DNA of 64,000 bases from Kwoniella bestiolae CBS 10118 (lineage: Eukaryota; Basidiomycota; Tremellomycetes; Tremellales; Cryptococcaceae), in the NCBI RefSeq assembly GCF_000512585.2, contig NC_089248.1, forward strand, positions 124,001-188,000, in the 5' to 3' direction. A program made the translations under genes and the position numbers. Positions 1-10,895 of this stretch are shown here, one piece after another. The notes beneath the pieces are model-generated. The model made no database searches. It saw only the letters and a list, made by a program, of their open reading frames with translations, and was not told where the DNA came from. Each line of letters begins with the position of its first letter. Within the stretch, counting starts at the first letter, position 1.

Positions 1-2103
1 GCATCGACATCCACACCCACCAACCCACCAAACCTAACTTCTATACCCATGTCTACCGTCTCTTCTTCCACCTCTGGCTCGGGGTCCATCTCAGCTAGAT
101 CCACTCCTGCTCCTTCTGCTGGCGGTGTGCAGAGGTTGAAGTTCAAGCCTAAAGTACCTATACGGAGGGTCAAGCAGTGAGTCGACCATTGATCTCTCTT
201 GTCTCCTTTCTTTTTGTTCGTAATTGGGAATTAAAGCTTATACATTGTATGGGTATATAGGGAAGTAGATGTTAAACCTGTGGGTTTAGCTATCCTTCTT
301 GATAGACTAGCTAATCAGAATTGAGCTGACAATTTTTTGTGACATAGGACGTATCGTCAATCCCTTCTGCATCTACCGCCCCTCGAGGAGGTATGCGAGG
401 CGCACCCAGAGGAAGAGGTGGTGCAGGACGAGGTAGGGGGAGAGGAGCTGCTCCCGCGCCGTCTACATCTATCGCGGCGGGGGTGTTTGGTGGTCCGAGA
501 CCTGTAGCTAGTGGTGGGTGTGATCTCCCAATAGAGCGGTTCGCACATAACACAAAACACGACATATAATACTCTCACCCCTCTCACATCATCGATACCA
601 TCGTGTCCGTCATTATCACAAATGATTTCTGGCTCATTGAGGTTTAGAACCTTTGTTGAAAATATGCTGATACTCTACTCATGTTTCAGCCTCAACCAAC
701 CGAAAATTCACTTCTACCGCTACCACCTCCCGATTCGACGAGCAAGATGCCGAGGTCTATTCTGACCATTCAGACACAGAGGGCGGGTCGAAGGGCAGAC
801 CCATAGATATAGATCTGGTATCTACCATGTCTGAGTCTGCGCCCACGTCGCTGTACAGAGATAGACGGTCGAATCAGGATAAGAAGGTGAAAGGGAAGGA
901 CGAAAAGGATAAAAAGCAAAAGAAGCAGAAGCAAATGGAAAAGGAGTCGCAAACGTCTACACCTATGGAAGTTGATAATATTGGAGCTGAATTAGGGGTA
1001 AAGGCCGAACCTATCTCACCGGAGAAACGAACCCAGCAACTTCGAGAGGACGATACGATGTTATCAGATGATGAGATGCAGGATCGTGATACTGCTGGAA
1101 GACGGGTTAGGAATTTCGCTCAGACTGGTGGGAGCGAGCAGCCCACGTTACAAAGTGATGAGGATGAGGAGGAGGTGAATGAGGCTCAGATGGTCGATTT
1201 GAGTGAGAGTGAGGAAGAGGAGGAGGAGGAGGATATGATGGGGGATTTTAATGCTGTTGATGGATATGTGAGTGGGCGTCTGTATGATCTTACTTTTTAC
1301 TTTAGTAGAAGTATTCTCGAATGTCTTGAGGTCGTTGAAAAGGAACTCGATTATTTGGATCTATGTCTACCTCAGCTACCTTCTGTATAGCTGTATATGA
1401 GCATAGCTGATAATGGTTTGACCTATAGGACAACCCAGAAGAGAAACTCTTCATATTCCAATTCCCCCATCTCTTCCCCAAGTTCTTACCCTCAACCCCG
1501 GTGGACCTCACAACAGATACCAAACCGGATATCAACGGGGCTGGGGCTGCTCCCACCAAAGATGTTAAACCTGATATCAAACCTACCGCTGCGCAATTAC
1601 GAGGGACAACCGGACCAGGTGGGAAGAAGGGTGTTGAACCGTTACCTGAGGGTAGGGTTGGTACGATGGTGGTTATGAAGAGTGGGAGGGTTAAGATTGT
1701 CATGGGGAAGGATATTGTTATGAATGTGGGTTGTGTCTTTTAGTCGCTTGTATGTCGATACACCACGGCATCAGTCATCTCACGATTTGGCTTCCACCAT
1801 CTGCGACGTACATGATTACTCTGTAGGGTGCGACTTTGCTGACATGCTTCGCATGCCTCACAGGTAACCCCCGGCCTACCCACAACATTTATCCAGCACC
1901 TCGTCCACCTCGACCAAAAAAACAAATCCGCCCACGTATTAGGAGAAGTACACAAGAACTACGTCGTCACCCCCGATATAGATAGATTGTTGGAGGATCT
2001 GTACATTAATGGCGGGCAGACACCTGGTGAGGTCGATGCGGAGAGGAGGAGGAGGTTGATCAGGGAGAAGGGACTGATACCTATGAAGAAGGAACGGGAT
2101 TGA
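1..2103 (+). CDS. RPC53: RNA polymerase III subunit RPC4 (RPC53), 5' end probably truncated by window
   Basis: Subunit of the 17-subunit nuclear RNA polymerase III, where RPC4 pairs with RPC5 (a TFIIF-like dimer) in initiation and termination. Exons: 1-176 (frame open to the window edge; first ATG at 49), 261-279, 348-513, 690-1267, 1429-1725, 1864-2103; about 475 codons from position 49. Seen: an N-terminal RLKFKPKVPIRR basic motif, an RG-rich stretch (RGAPRGRGGAGRGRGRG), a Lys-rich then acidic centre, and the conserved C-terminal domain with VGTMVVMKSGRVKIVMG and HVLGEVHKNYVVTPDIDRLL, which is the RPC4 signature. The second exon is only 19 nt (codes QEVDVKP) and is required to keep the frame. 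Upstream codons to the edge are Ser/Thr/Pro-rich and stop-free, so the true start may lie outside. The product assignment is firm; the start is not. Confidence 0.9.
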
Positions 2104-2546
2104 TCGAGGTGCATGTGGACTTGGAAGAGTGGGTTTTGGTTTTGGTATATAGTTGGGTGATACGACATGTAACGTTTTGTGTTATGCCTCTCTTTGCTGT
2201 ACTGATCGTCCCGGAATTGCTTTCGTCACGATAGTCGTCAGTTGTTATCGGGTTGATAGTGTAACATAAAAGGGAAGGATGGGCTTTACTTGACCATGCT
2301 AATCCTTTCATTATAGAAATATACTGGTTGTCAGGATCCGATGGCAGTATCCTTTGTACCTGTGGATATGGTATACAAAGGTGCTATCCTACCTCTCTAA
2401 GACTGACTCGTATAACTACCTAAAACTAATCATTGTGTGTGTGTAAAACTCTGTCTAGTAATTTCAACTTAACCATCCTGTCCGTCAGATTGCTCACAAA
2501 CAATCTAAGATTTCTAACACCACCATAGTTTAAAAGGTATAAAACA
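2104..2546. other. intergenic, RPC4 3' side and promoter of next gene
   Basis: About 440 bases without a supportable gene. A TATAAA-like run (ggtataaaacaatg) ends directly at the start codon at 2547. Nothing else recognised. Confidence 0.5.
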
Positions 2547-3359
2547 ATGTCGACCGAAACTATCATCCGTGTACCTGCCATCCTCCCTTCTCCTCAAGAT
2601 CAATGCCCGAACGAAGATCAAGGTGCCAACGGTAATGATGAATGTCCATCACCTCCTCTCAAATCATCCAAACCTCTATCCTTTTCAGCAGCCATCACCC
2701 ACCCCGAGAGGAAGGTACAGCCCAATCTTCCTTCTACACCTACCATACCCACCCTCCAAATGCCCATCCCGCTAGTCGCCCTCCCCTCTCACACACCCTC
2801 AAAACCCAGTACCATCCCCTCCCTTCCTATATTGCTGAATCACAATTCGTCGGTTGGGGGTGCTAGTATACGAAGCTCAGTAAGGGATCTACAAAGTCTA
2901 GCTGGATCTGTTGGGTATTCCACCTTGAAACCGATGGGACAAGGGAGTTTGGGGGAAAGTACGATTCGACCTGCTCCCGGATGGCGCCCCCAGGGGAGTT
3001 TAATCTCTTTTGGGGGGCAGTTGAGGAACCTTGATAAGGAGTTTATCAAGCAGCTTGTTGGGAATGGGAGCTCGATGCGGGGGAGCGAGAGTTCTTCGAC
3101 CGTGAAGATTGGAGAGGATGGTGGGAGGCGAATGAGCGGGGAAGGATTGAAGAGGGGGATAGATGAGGTGGAGGTGGAATGGTGTTTCTTCTGTGGGGTT
3201 GAGAGGCTTAGGGGGGAGATGGTATTGAAGGAGGTGGATCTGGGGGAGATGCTTTCGCCGAAAGGAGTGGATGGTGGTGGAAAAGAGAGGGAGAAGGAAC
3301 AGGGACAGGGACAGGGAGAAGGGAAGAGCTGGCAGTGGGTTTGTAGGGGATGTGATTGA
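2547..3359 (+). CDS. hypothetical protein with two CxxC pairs near the C terminus
   Basis: Single-exon ORF of 270 residues; I do not recognise the family. The first two thirds are low complexity, rich in Ser, Pro and Leu. The last third has WCFFCG (about residue 211) and a terminal CRGCD, two CxxC pairs that could together bind one zinc ion, separated by a Gly/Glu/Lys-rich linker. No signal peptide or membrane segment is seen. It is read in the same direction as its neighbours and has a good start context (aacaATG). The late Cys pairs, ending two residues before the stop, suggest the ORF is complete and real, but there is no functional evidence. Confidence 0.6.
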   Translation: MSTETIIRVPAILPSPQDQCPNEDQGANGNDECPSPPLKSSKPLSFSAAITHPERKVQPNLPSTPTIPTLQMPIPLVALPSHTPSKPSTIPSLPILLNHNSSVGGASIRSSVRDLQSLAGSVGYSTLKPMGQGSLGESTIRPAPGWRPQGSLISFGGQLRNLDKEFIKQLVGNGSSMRGSESSSTVKIGEDGGRRMSGEGLKRGIDEVEVEWCFFCGVERLRGEMVLKEVDLGEMLSPKGVDGGGKEREKEQGQGQGEGKSWQWVCRGCD

Positions 3360-3723
3360 TAGCTGATGGTGGATCTTACGGTGTTCTATGACTGTTTGCG
3401 TATGTAGCCACAGGAACCATTTTCTTTCTATCAGCTGACGGTCGTTCATGCATTTGATGTGTTATCATAACATCGAATGCTTTGTCAGGAGGCATCCCCC
3501 ATATCTGAGTTTGCCACTCACCATACTGTACGCCACACTGAGCATTTCCTCACTCAAGCGCAGAGTGGAGGTCTGACCGACATCAACCATCATCAGCAGC
3601 AATCATCAACGTTCATCTCTTCCTCTTCCTCCTCTTCTTCCTTCTCGTTCATACACACGTTCAGTCTATCCCTGCGCGACGAGAGGCACAAGACGTCCGA
3701 AGACCATTAGCACTACCCACACC
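3360..3723. other. intergenic / CSN1 promoter and leader with possible uORF
   Basis: A 77-codon ATG-initiated ORF (3477-3710) lies just upstream of the CSN1 start at 3724. It is Ser-rich with no recognisable domain. It may be a leader uORF or chance. Confidence 0.35.
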
Positions 3724-6078
3724 ATGACGCAAGCTTCCTCCTCGTCTTCGTCTTTCCGACGCCGGTCCATTGAAGAGATGATGTCTCCTGTCGATGTCGG
3801 CTCATTCGATTGGAATGCTTTTGAAGGGACGTACCAGGGTGAGTGGTGCTGTATCCACCTCATTCTTTAGCGTCATTTCTCGTTATACAGCATGATGATA
3901 GTACCGCAAAGACCCTCATTATCCCAAATACAGAATTGAGTAATCTAACCTGACTGTCCTTCCCAGGTCGAGCCCTCATAACCCGTCTCTCCTTCATTCC
4001 CCTCCTCCTACTCTCCCCCTCATCTCACCCCACCCCTCAAACCATCGCCCTCTCCAAAGCAGCTCTCTCAAGATTAATCCCGCACCTCAAGAACGATACA
4101 TGGGATCATACCACCTACCTCCAATCAGTCAGACTACTCAATGATCCCACGTCCTTCAAGAGGAAAGATGAATATATGGATATCGACGAGTCAACTTCAG
4201 GCGAAGCCAGGGATGGGCAGCTCATTGTGGATTTGGATGAGCAGTGGATCGAAGATGTCAAGGAGCTTGAGAAAAGGGAGAATTCGAGGTTGGATGTGGA
4301 GTTGAGAGGGTATTTGAGTAATTTGATCAAGGAGAGTATACGGGTGAGTGGAGGTCTATCTTCTACCGTATAGGGAGCTTTACTCTTCACTTCAACCCCT
4401 TAGTTCTGTACACGAAGGCAATGATTGCCGTGTGAGGGTGGCAGCTTACTGTCGATGGTCTTCACTCCAGCTCACATACCTCGCTTTCGCTCAATTATCG
4501 GTCAAAGTTGGGAACTCGGCTTCTGCCATGAAGAATTACGGAGCGGTCAGAGAGTACAGTACGAGTCCTCAACATCATGTTGATCTCGGTGTGGGGATTG
4601 TCGAGGTGAGGCATCGCTTCGACCTCGAATCTTCTATCACACATCACTTATCTCCACCTCGTTGTTTATTTTGACACCCAATTGAACAAAACCAGTCAAA
4701 TCTCACGATCACTCATCGACCAAGCTGACAATGACCCACAGACCCTGCTGGCATTCAACCACCCCTCCACCCTCCCAGGACACGTCTCCAAGCTCGAAGC
4801 CACCTTGGACAGACTCCACCCTCCCCCGACTACCGCCAAGAACCAAGCTGAGGCCGCTAACGTCACTGCCTCCGATATCAGGGAAAGAAGGGAGAACGAG
4901 CTGAGGAGTCTGTCAGTCAGGAAGAGCGTGATGATCAGAATCAAAATTGCTAAAGGATTAGTTGCGCTGTATAACAAGGAGTGGAGTAGAGCTGCGAGAG
5001 AACTTATGGGCGTTCAGGAGGAATGTGGTGGATTGGGTGTATTTGAGGGGAAAGTGAGTTTTCAGCTTATTGACACGTCACAATGATTGCAGTAATATCG
5101 GTATGGCGGATGATCAGCTGATCTCTTTTATCTGCTCACACAGGCAATCTCCACTTCAGACATTGGATTGATCGTCACTTTCTGCACGTTGGCGAATGGA
5201 GATCGAGATCAGATCAGGAGGAATTTGTTGGAGAACCCATCGTTCAAATCGCAGATTGGCGATTCCAATTCGTGGCTGGTCGATTTGATCAATGCCTTTG
5301 TGGATGCGAGTTACGGGGAGGTCATGAAGCTGCTTTACAAGTCTGAGGTGAGTTGAGGACTTATACATCTTCATCCTTGAAACCTTCGACATGATTGCCT
5401 CGTTCTACTTTTCCATACGTGACTATATGTTGATATATATATACTGACCTTCCTTGCGACACAGCCCATCCTCCTTCTCAACCCCTTCCTCTCACCTCAC
5501 ACTACGACATTGCTCGACCTCATCCAGAATCGATGTATACTCCAATATGTCCAGCCCTTCTCGACGATCAAAATCCAGACTATGGCGAATTCCTTTGGGC
5601 TCACTCAAGATCAGATGTTGGGTCTGGTAGAAGGATTGGTGGAAGGTAGAGATATCAGAGGGAAGATTGATCTGATCGATCACGTGAGTTCTTTCTCCTT
5701 ACCTTCAATCATGTTAGGCATTGCTAATTGATCTATCTGATCGTGGTATAGGTTCTAATCATGACTGAACCGGATTATCGAAATGAGATGTTCAGCAATG
5801 CTTTGAAAGTGGGAAAGAAAGCCGGTGAAATGACTCAGTCGGCTATATTGAGGATGAAGATGTGAGTTATAGCTTGATTTGTATGAGCCATATATATTGT
5901 TATGTTGTGGAGCTGATGAGATGTTTCGCTGGATGGCTATAGGATCGAAGCTGGCATTATCGTCGATCCGAGACCACCTAAATCTGAGAAATCAGGTGTG
6001 GATGAGAAAGGACAATTGCTTTTGGATGAAGGGCTGGGTGAGGGGTTGGGTATCGACCCTCCCACGTATGCTGCTTAG
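3724..6078 (+). CDS. CSN1: COP9 signalosome complex subunit 1 (CSN1/GPS1)
   Basis: Scaffold subunit of the COP9 signalosome, which removes Nedd8 from cullins and so regulates cullin-RING ubiquitin ligases. Eight exons: 3724-3838, 3967-4343, 4471-4605, 4742-5053, 5144-5347, 5465-5683, 5752-5861, 5943-6078; 535 residues, close to the usual 450-530. The RPN7-type helical repeats run from about residue 120 (LTYLAFAQLSVKVGNSASAMKNY-type TPR-like helix) through KGLVALYNKEWSRAARELM. The C-terminal PCI domain includes NRCILQYVQPFSTIKIQTMA and the following winged-helix segment. The C-terminal tail is short and ends in PPTYAA. All junctions preserve frame with GTGAGT/GTGAGG donors. Confidence is high on family; subunit 1 rather than RPN7 is inferred from the insert and tail. 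Confidence 0.87.
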
Positions 6079-6400
6079 GCGAGATTTGGTTGTGAACATG
6101 TCACGGTGAGAATTGTAAGTAGATAATATATGATATGAGAGACTTCTCAAAGTATCCTAGATATGGACGAATGGACGAGTTGAGAGTTGTAATATATGAA
6201 GAAGGATGATGACAACATGCATGAATATGTATATACTGTACTATACAATCGATTCCTTATCCGGAGTTACAAGCGTGTGTATGCAGTACAATCTACTTTT
6301 GGGTATGAAAGACGAGAGGATAACAAGAACAAGCAATTGATGAAGGGTCGGGGTAGACATACAACGAGAATAAGGATGAACAAGTTATGCTCTCGATAAA
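6079..6400. other. convergent intergenic region
   Basis: Roughly 320 bases between the 3' ends of CSN1 (+) and the LysM gene (-). AT-rich, with no gene or repeat seen; presumably both terminators. Confidence 0.5.
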
Positions 6401-7504
6401 TCAAGCTTTCATGCTGATCCCACTGGACCCACCAGACTGCCCAAAGACATTCCATCCCCCGCCCTTCTCCTTCCGTTTCGCTTTGACCGTCAACTTCGAC
6501 AACCCCCCATTCTTCCTCTCCCACTCATCATCCTCAAAGAAAGCCTCCAACGCCCTCTCTTCCCTATTCTCTTTACTCCTCGCCGCCAGCTTCTTCTTCC
6601 CATCTACTGACTCTCCACTATCTTTTGATAGTGGATCAGAAGTTTCCTCTAGCTCAGATAGGTTGAGATAGGTATTGGCAATTCCCCTATCGGTATTTTT
6701 AGTTAACAATTGAAATCTCTTTAATTGCTTTGATCTCTCCCGCTCTTCATCTTTCTCCTGTTCTACCACCGGGGTCGTGGGCTGGGGTAGATTGGATAAT
6801 TTGGAAAGAGGTATTTGACGTCGGGAGATAATTAGGGATTTACGGGTATGCAGTATACGGGGGTGGGTCGAGAGGGCCGTGTAGGGGAGGTTATTTAGTG
6901 AGAGGAGGTCGTGTGGCTGATTTGTGTATGGCATGTCAGCATTATACTCTATGAAGCGAGAAGACATGGTTGGGTGGTACAAGGGAAAAAGGCTCACATC
7001 GGTTGCGTACCGCCTTGAGATGGATAGTAAGGTATCGCCCCGTTGGATCTGGTGGGTCACTTCGACTGTCTCGTATTTTTCCGCTTCTTCGTCTGGCAGA
7101 ATCTCGGCGTTGGAGGTGTCGTGTGATGTCCCTGCCTGTTCGTGATCGTTGCTCAACTCTCCATCTTCGTCTTCGTCTAGCCGGTCTCCTTCGTGCGAGA
7201 TCGTACTCTGATACTCCGGTGGCATATCATCCTCGTCATCGCCAATCTCAAATACGACTTCATCTCCATTACTCCCCACTACATCCCTATTCCCACTGCC
7301 ATTTCGTATTGGGAAAGTGAGATTTCCACCCCCTTTCAGCTCGGCTGTACGCGGATCACCGCACCGTAGACATGGGATGTACTCTTTCAATCGTGGATTT
7401 CTGGTTATGCAGTTGGGACAGATGGGGGTGAAGCAGCAGGGAGGGAGGAATGATGATTTGAGGGTGATGGGAGTGAGTTCGGATGAGCAGGTTTGGCAGG
7501 ACAT
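6401..7504 (-). CDS. cytoplasmic LysM-domain protein with N-terminal cysteine-rich (zinc) module
   Basis: Two exons (6998-7504, 6917-6997 intron, 6401-6916); 340 residues spliced. The N terminus (MSCQTCSSEL, then CCFTPICPNC, then CLRCGDP) carries paired cysteines like a small zinc ribbon or RING-like fold. There is no signal peptide. An acidic linker precedes one LysM domain, with HQIQRGDTLLSISRRYATD joined by splicing to PHDLLSLNNLPYTAL. The intron splits the LysM core; its 81 nt are a multiple of three and stop-free, so an unspliced message would also be translated with a 27-residue insert that breaks the LysM. Family knowledge: intracellular LysM proteins (LYSMD-like) exist in eukaryotes but are poorly understood. 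The tail is Lys/Arg/Glu-rich. A secreted chitin-binding effector is unlikely. Confidence 0.75.
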   Translation of the reverse strand: MSCQTCSSELTPITLKSSFLPPCCFTPICPNCITRNPRLKEYIPCLRCGDPRTAELKGGGNLTFPIRNGSGNRDVVGSNGDEVVFEIGDDEDDMPPEYQSTISHEGDRLDEDEDGELSNDHEQAGTSHDTSNAEILPDEEAEKYETVEVTHQIQRGDTLLSISRRYATDVSLFPLYHPTMSSRFIEYNADMPYTNQPHDLLSLNNLPYTALSTHPRILHTRKSLIISRRQIPLSKLSNLPQPTTPVVEQEKDEERERSKQLKRFQLLTKNTDRGIANTYLNLSELEETSDPLSKDSGESVDGKKKLAARSKENREERALEAFFEDDEWERKNGGLSKLTVKAKRKEKGGGWNVFGQSGGSSGISMKA

Positions 7505-8092
7505 GGTGTGGTGTTGGGTGAGTGTCTTGATATTGCTGTATAGTGATTACAGGTGAAATCGATGATGAATGCCTTTGAGGTGTAACAATTGTCTGTCCTC
7601 TGATGTAACGAAGATGAGATCGGGCGCCTTTCATTCGTTCGTTCGTTGTTTATCGTTAAATCTACTGCTGGACTGTATCGGATTATGCGGTCAAGGATGC
7701 CCACTCCTCACTTATACCTTGAGCTCAGATGAACCAAAGATCAGTCGCATCATCACACAGACAGTGATCGACAATCAAAAGTATCGATGAAGTGGGTGGC
7801 GAACCTCCACCTCTCATTCCATGAATGATCACCGCCACATCCCGATAAAACCGAGATACGGGTATGATGGGTAAGTATAACGCCGGCGGTAATACCCATG
7901 TGTGGGGTAGTTGTAGCAGTTATTCCAGATTTCACTTGAATGTGGAGGTGACGTGCTAGAGAGTTGAGCACGGACCCACTCCTCACTGCTCCTACGAGAA
8001 TTACAGGAGTACACTACTCACTTGTTGTAATCTACCATACTCCTTCATCCTCTTCCCCTCTCTCCTCTTTCTCTCCCCCCAGTCGACCGTAT
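7505..8092. other. divergent promoter region, LysM gene / IPP1
   Basis: About 590 bases between divergently transcribed genes. A C/T-rich tract (about 8030-8085) lies directly before the IPP1 start, typical of strong fungal promoters. No other feature recognised. Confidence 0.45.
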
Positions 8093-9730
8093 ATGAATAT
8101 CGCTATTCGTAGATTGTCAACCACCGCAAAACACTTGTCAACCAAAATGTCACAAGAATACCAAACCAGAATCATCGGGGTGAGTAAATCAAGTCCTGCT
8201 TGACCGAATGGAGAGAGAATTACTGACTGGAATTAACCCACATTCAGGCTGCCAACACCCTCGGTCAGTTGTCGATTGCATGTAAAACACTTATGCCAGT
8301 CACTCAGCTAATCATGGTACAACATAAATACAGAACACCGAGTCTTCCTTGAGAAAGAGGGCAAGGTCGTCTCCCCCTTCCAGTGAGTATGCGTGCTCCT
8401 CATCAGCTGGCAGTCGTCGTCTCATTTCATCGTGGACAACTAGCTGATGCGTACTACGTTACAGCGATATCCCCCTCTTCGCTGATGAGTCCAAGACCGT
8501 CCTCAACAGTGAGTAGAGCTCTTCAGCTACTTGCGTCGCGACTGGCCCCATGCGCATCGAGCTGTACATTGATCCTTTTCTGTGCTATCAGTGGTCGTCG
8601 AAGTCCCCAGATGGACCAACGCTAAGATGGAGATCTCCAAGGAAGAGGCCTTCAACCCTATCAAGCAAGGTGGGTACACTCTCTTTTCTCACTGTGACAG
8701 GCTTACAGGCCAAATCATCTAAGGTTTATTGTGCTGATGAAACTCCAAATTTAGACATCAAAAAGGGTAAACTTCGATACGTCCGAAACTGTTTCCCCCA
8801 CCACGGTGAGTCAATATATCACACAAAACTCAGCTGCCTTACCAATTCTTGTCGAGACCATAAGCTGATTCATTGTATGGCTCTCAGGGTACATCTGGAA
8901 CTACGGTGCCTTCCCTCAAACATGGGAAGACCCCAACGTCAAGCACGCCGAAACCGGTGCCAACGGTGACAACGACCCTCTCGACGTCTGCGAGATCGGT
9001 GAGGCCGTAGGATACACCGGTCAGGTCAAGCAGGTCAAGGTACTCGGTATCATGGCTCTCTTGGATGAAGGTGAAACCGACTGGAAGGTTCTCGTCGTCG
9101 ACGTCAATGACCCATTGGCTCCTCGATTGAACGATATTGAAGATGTCGAGAGACATCTCCCAGGTTTGATCAGGGCTACTAACGAGTGGTTCAGAATTTA
9201 CAAAATCCCTGATGGTAAGCCCGAGGTGAGTTGGTTTTTCATCTTGAGGAAGGTGGATATACTGGAATGAAGGGCTTAGGCTTACGTTGTCGATCTTTAC
9301 ACAGAACGTCTTCGCCTTCTCCGGTGAAGCCAAGTCCAAGAAGTACGCCGTGGAAATCATCCACGAATGCCACGAAGCTTGGAGGAAGTTGGTTCACGGT
9401 GAGACTGCCGCCAGCAACGAGTCTTACAACTTGGCCATGTGAGTGTTCCTTTCTTTCTGCTGAAAAAAAGGGAACCTGGAAACGTGACTGATTTTGAGAT
9501 ACGAATGTGTGACATAGCCACAACACCACCGTCAAAGGATCCAAGGGTGTCGTCTCCACCTCTGACAGCGTTTACACATCCCTTCCTGCTGACTCTAGGA
9601 AACCTGCTGCTCCTATCGATCCTTCGGGTGAGTCAAGTTTTCTTGTTATCTGTGCAATGATCATTACTGATGCGATATGTATCTATTCGTAGTCGACAAG
9701 TCCTTCTTCATCTCTTCTGCTTCTGCTTGA
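8093..9730 (+). CDS. IPP1: inorganic pyrophosphatase (soluble family I), possible dual cytosolic/mitochondrial start
   Basis: Hydrolyses pyrophosphate to phosphate, pulling biosynthetic reactions forward. Ten exons: 8093-8179, 8248-8263 (16 nt), 8334-8382, 8465-8508, 8592-8669, 8755-8805, 8888-9225, 9305-9438, 9518-9627, 9693-9730; 314 residues from the first ATG. Family I signature residues are present: HRVFLEKEGK, RYVRNCFPHHGYIWNYG, and NGDNDPLDVCEIG with the Asp cluster that binds Mg. Two in-frame ATGs occur. The first (8093, weak context, T at -3) gives an Arg/Ser/Thr-rich, acid-free leader that looks like a mitochondrial presequence. The second (8147, accaaaATG, strong context) gives MSQEYQTR, the usual cytosolic start. 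Yeasts use separate cytosolic and mitochondrial genes; here leaky scanning could serve both. Identity is certain; dual targeting is inferred. Confidence 0.95.
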
Positions 9731-10024
9731 ACCCCTTCAAGTAGGTTATAGAAGTTTGTGAATAACAATACTTATATAGTACACAACGAAGAAATATCTT
9801 GGTGGATGGTGGATGAATGCATGGTAATTACAGTAATGGAGCCACATGGGGAGGACGATACGAGTTTTCACCTGAAATGAAACTGATATAGCTGATGAAT
9901 AAGAGATATATACAACTGACCAGAAGGTATACTCTTGCGTTAAGAGGGAAGAGAAATCATAAAATGTCCATTGACCATTGACCTTTGAGAATCGGGAAGT
10001 CCATAGACCTCAAGAGGAGCTAAA

Positions 10025-10594
10025 CTAATCCGTAAGAGGTAATCCCATCTCCTGATGGATCTCCCTGACAGTTCGATTGGTGAGTTGGGCGTACTACGGC
10101 ACAATCAGGAATTTATCAGTTCTCGTCCCTTCTTTCCTTCATTTCTCGTAGGGTAGACTGATGTGACAAATATGAGTACGAGGAATATACTCACTTTACC
10201 TATCAGAGCTTGAGTCCCATCTTTGATCTCGTTATACTCATGTAAGAGCTTGATGTGGGTTTGTACGATCTCATGAGGGTCATGAGCACTATCGCGTCGA
10301 GGTCGAGGTCAGCTTTCCTTCTTCCTCGAATGGACGGCAGAAAGGTGCAAGATGACATGTGTGAGACATACACTCACCCTAATTCAACTTTCAACTCCTC
10401 CAATTCAGATTGTAGTTCCCTCAAACGCTCTGCTCGCCTATCTTTGGCTGTCTTCGTAGGTGATATGGCATCGAGGGAGGAGTCGATTTTGGTAGAAGAG
10501 GAAGAAGGAGTGGAGGTTGACTGGATCGGTATTGGGTGATTAGCTGTTGTGTCTCTACCCTAAGGAAATGGATCTTCCAGCTCACGTTTGACAT
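10025..10594 (-). CDS. SWI5: DNA repair protein Swi5 (Sae3-type recombination mediator)
   Basis: Partner of Sfr1/Mei5 that stimulates Rad51 and Dmc1 filaments in recombination. Exons on the minus strand: 10586-10594 (9 nt, MSN), 10378-10559, 10195-10288, 10025-10093; 117 residues, a normal length for Swi5. Seen: a Ser/Thr-rich N terminus, a coiled coil (DRRAERLRELQSELEELKVEL), then the Swi5 core HDPHEIVQTHIKLLHEYNEI and DGTQALIGK, ending REIHQEMGLPLTD. The central HIKLLHEYNEIKD block is the family hallmark. It converges with IPP1 (about 295 bases apart) and diverges from the TatD gene. The three-codon first exon is the least certain part; the rest is well supported. Confidence 0.87.
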
Positions 10595-10895
10595 GGTACG
10601 GATGATGTATTAGGTGGAATGGTGTGGACGATGATATGCTTGAACAGAAGGTGGAGAAGAGGAGGAGGAGGAAGAGGGAAGATACTTGATGGTGTTGTTG
10701 TTTATACTGTTACTAAGAGTTGTTATTGACGTATGGTTGAAAATGTCTGTGCGAGGTGGAGGTGACGTCACCTGTTAGAGACGGGTTGATTGATTAGATA
10801 ACTCTCTCTTAAATCAGTCGCGATTCTCTTGTCATCTCATCCTTAACAACTCGTCACCTCTTCTTTAATCTCTCTTTCGATTTATTGAAGTTCAG
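10595..10895. other. bidirectional promoter SWI5 / TatD-like gene
   Basis: About 300 bases between divergent starts. Contains a GGAGGTGACGTCACC palindrome core (TGACGTCA at about 10763-10770), a CRE/ATF-type site seen directly. Its use here is inferred. Confidence 0.45.

Noticed and set aside
3477..3710. 77-codon ORF upstream of CSN1 as a separate gene
   Set aside because: Ser-rich, no domain, ends 13 bases before the CSN1 start; more likely leader sequence or uORF.
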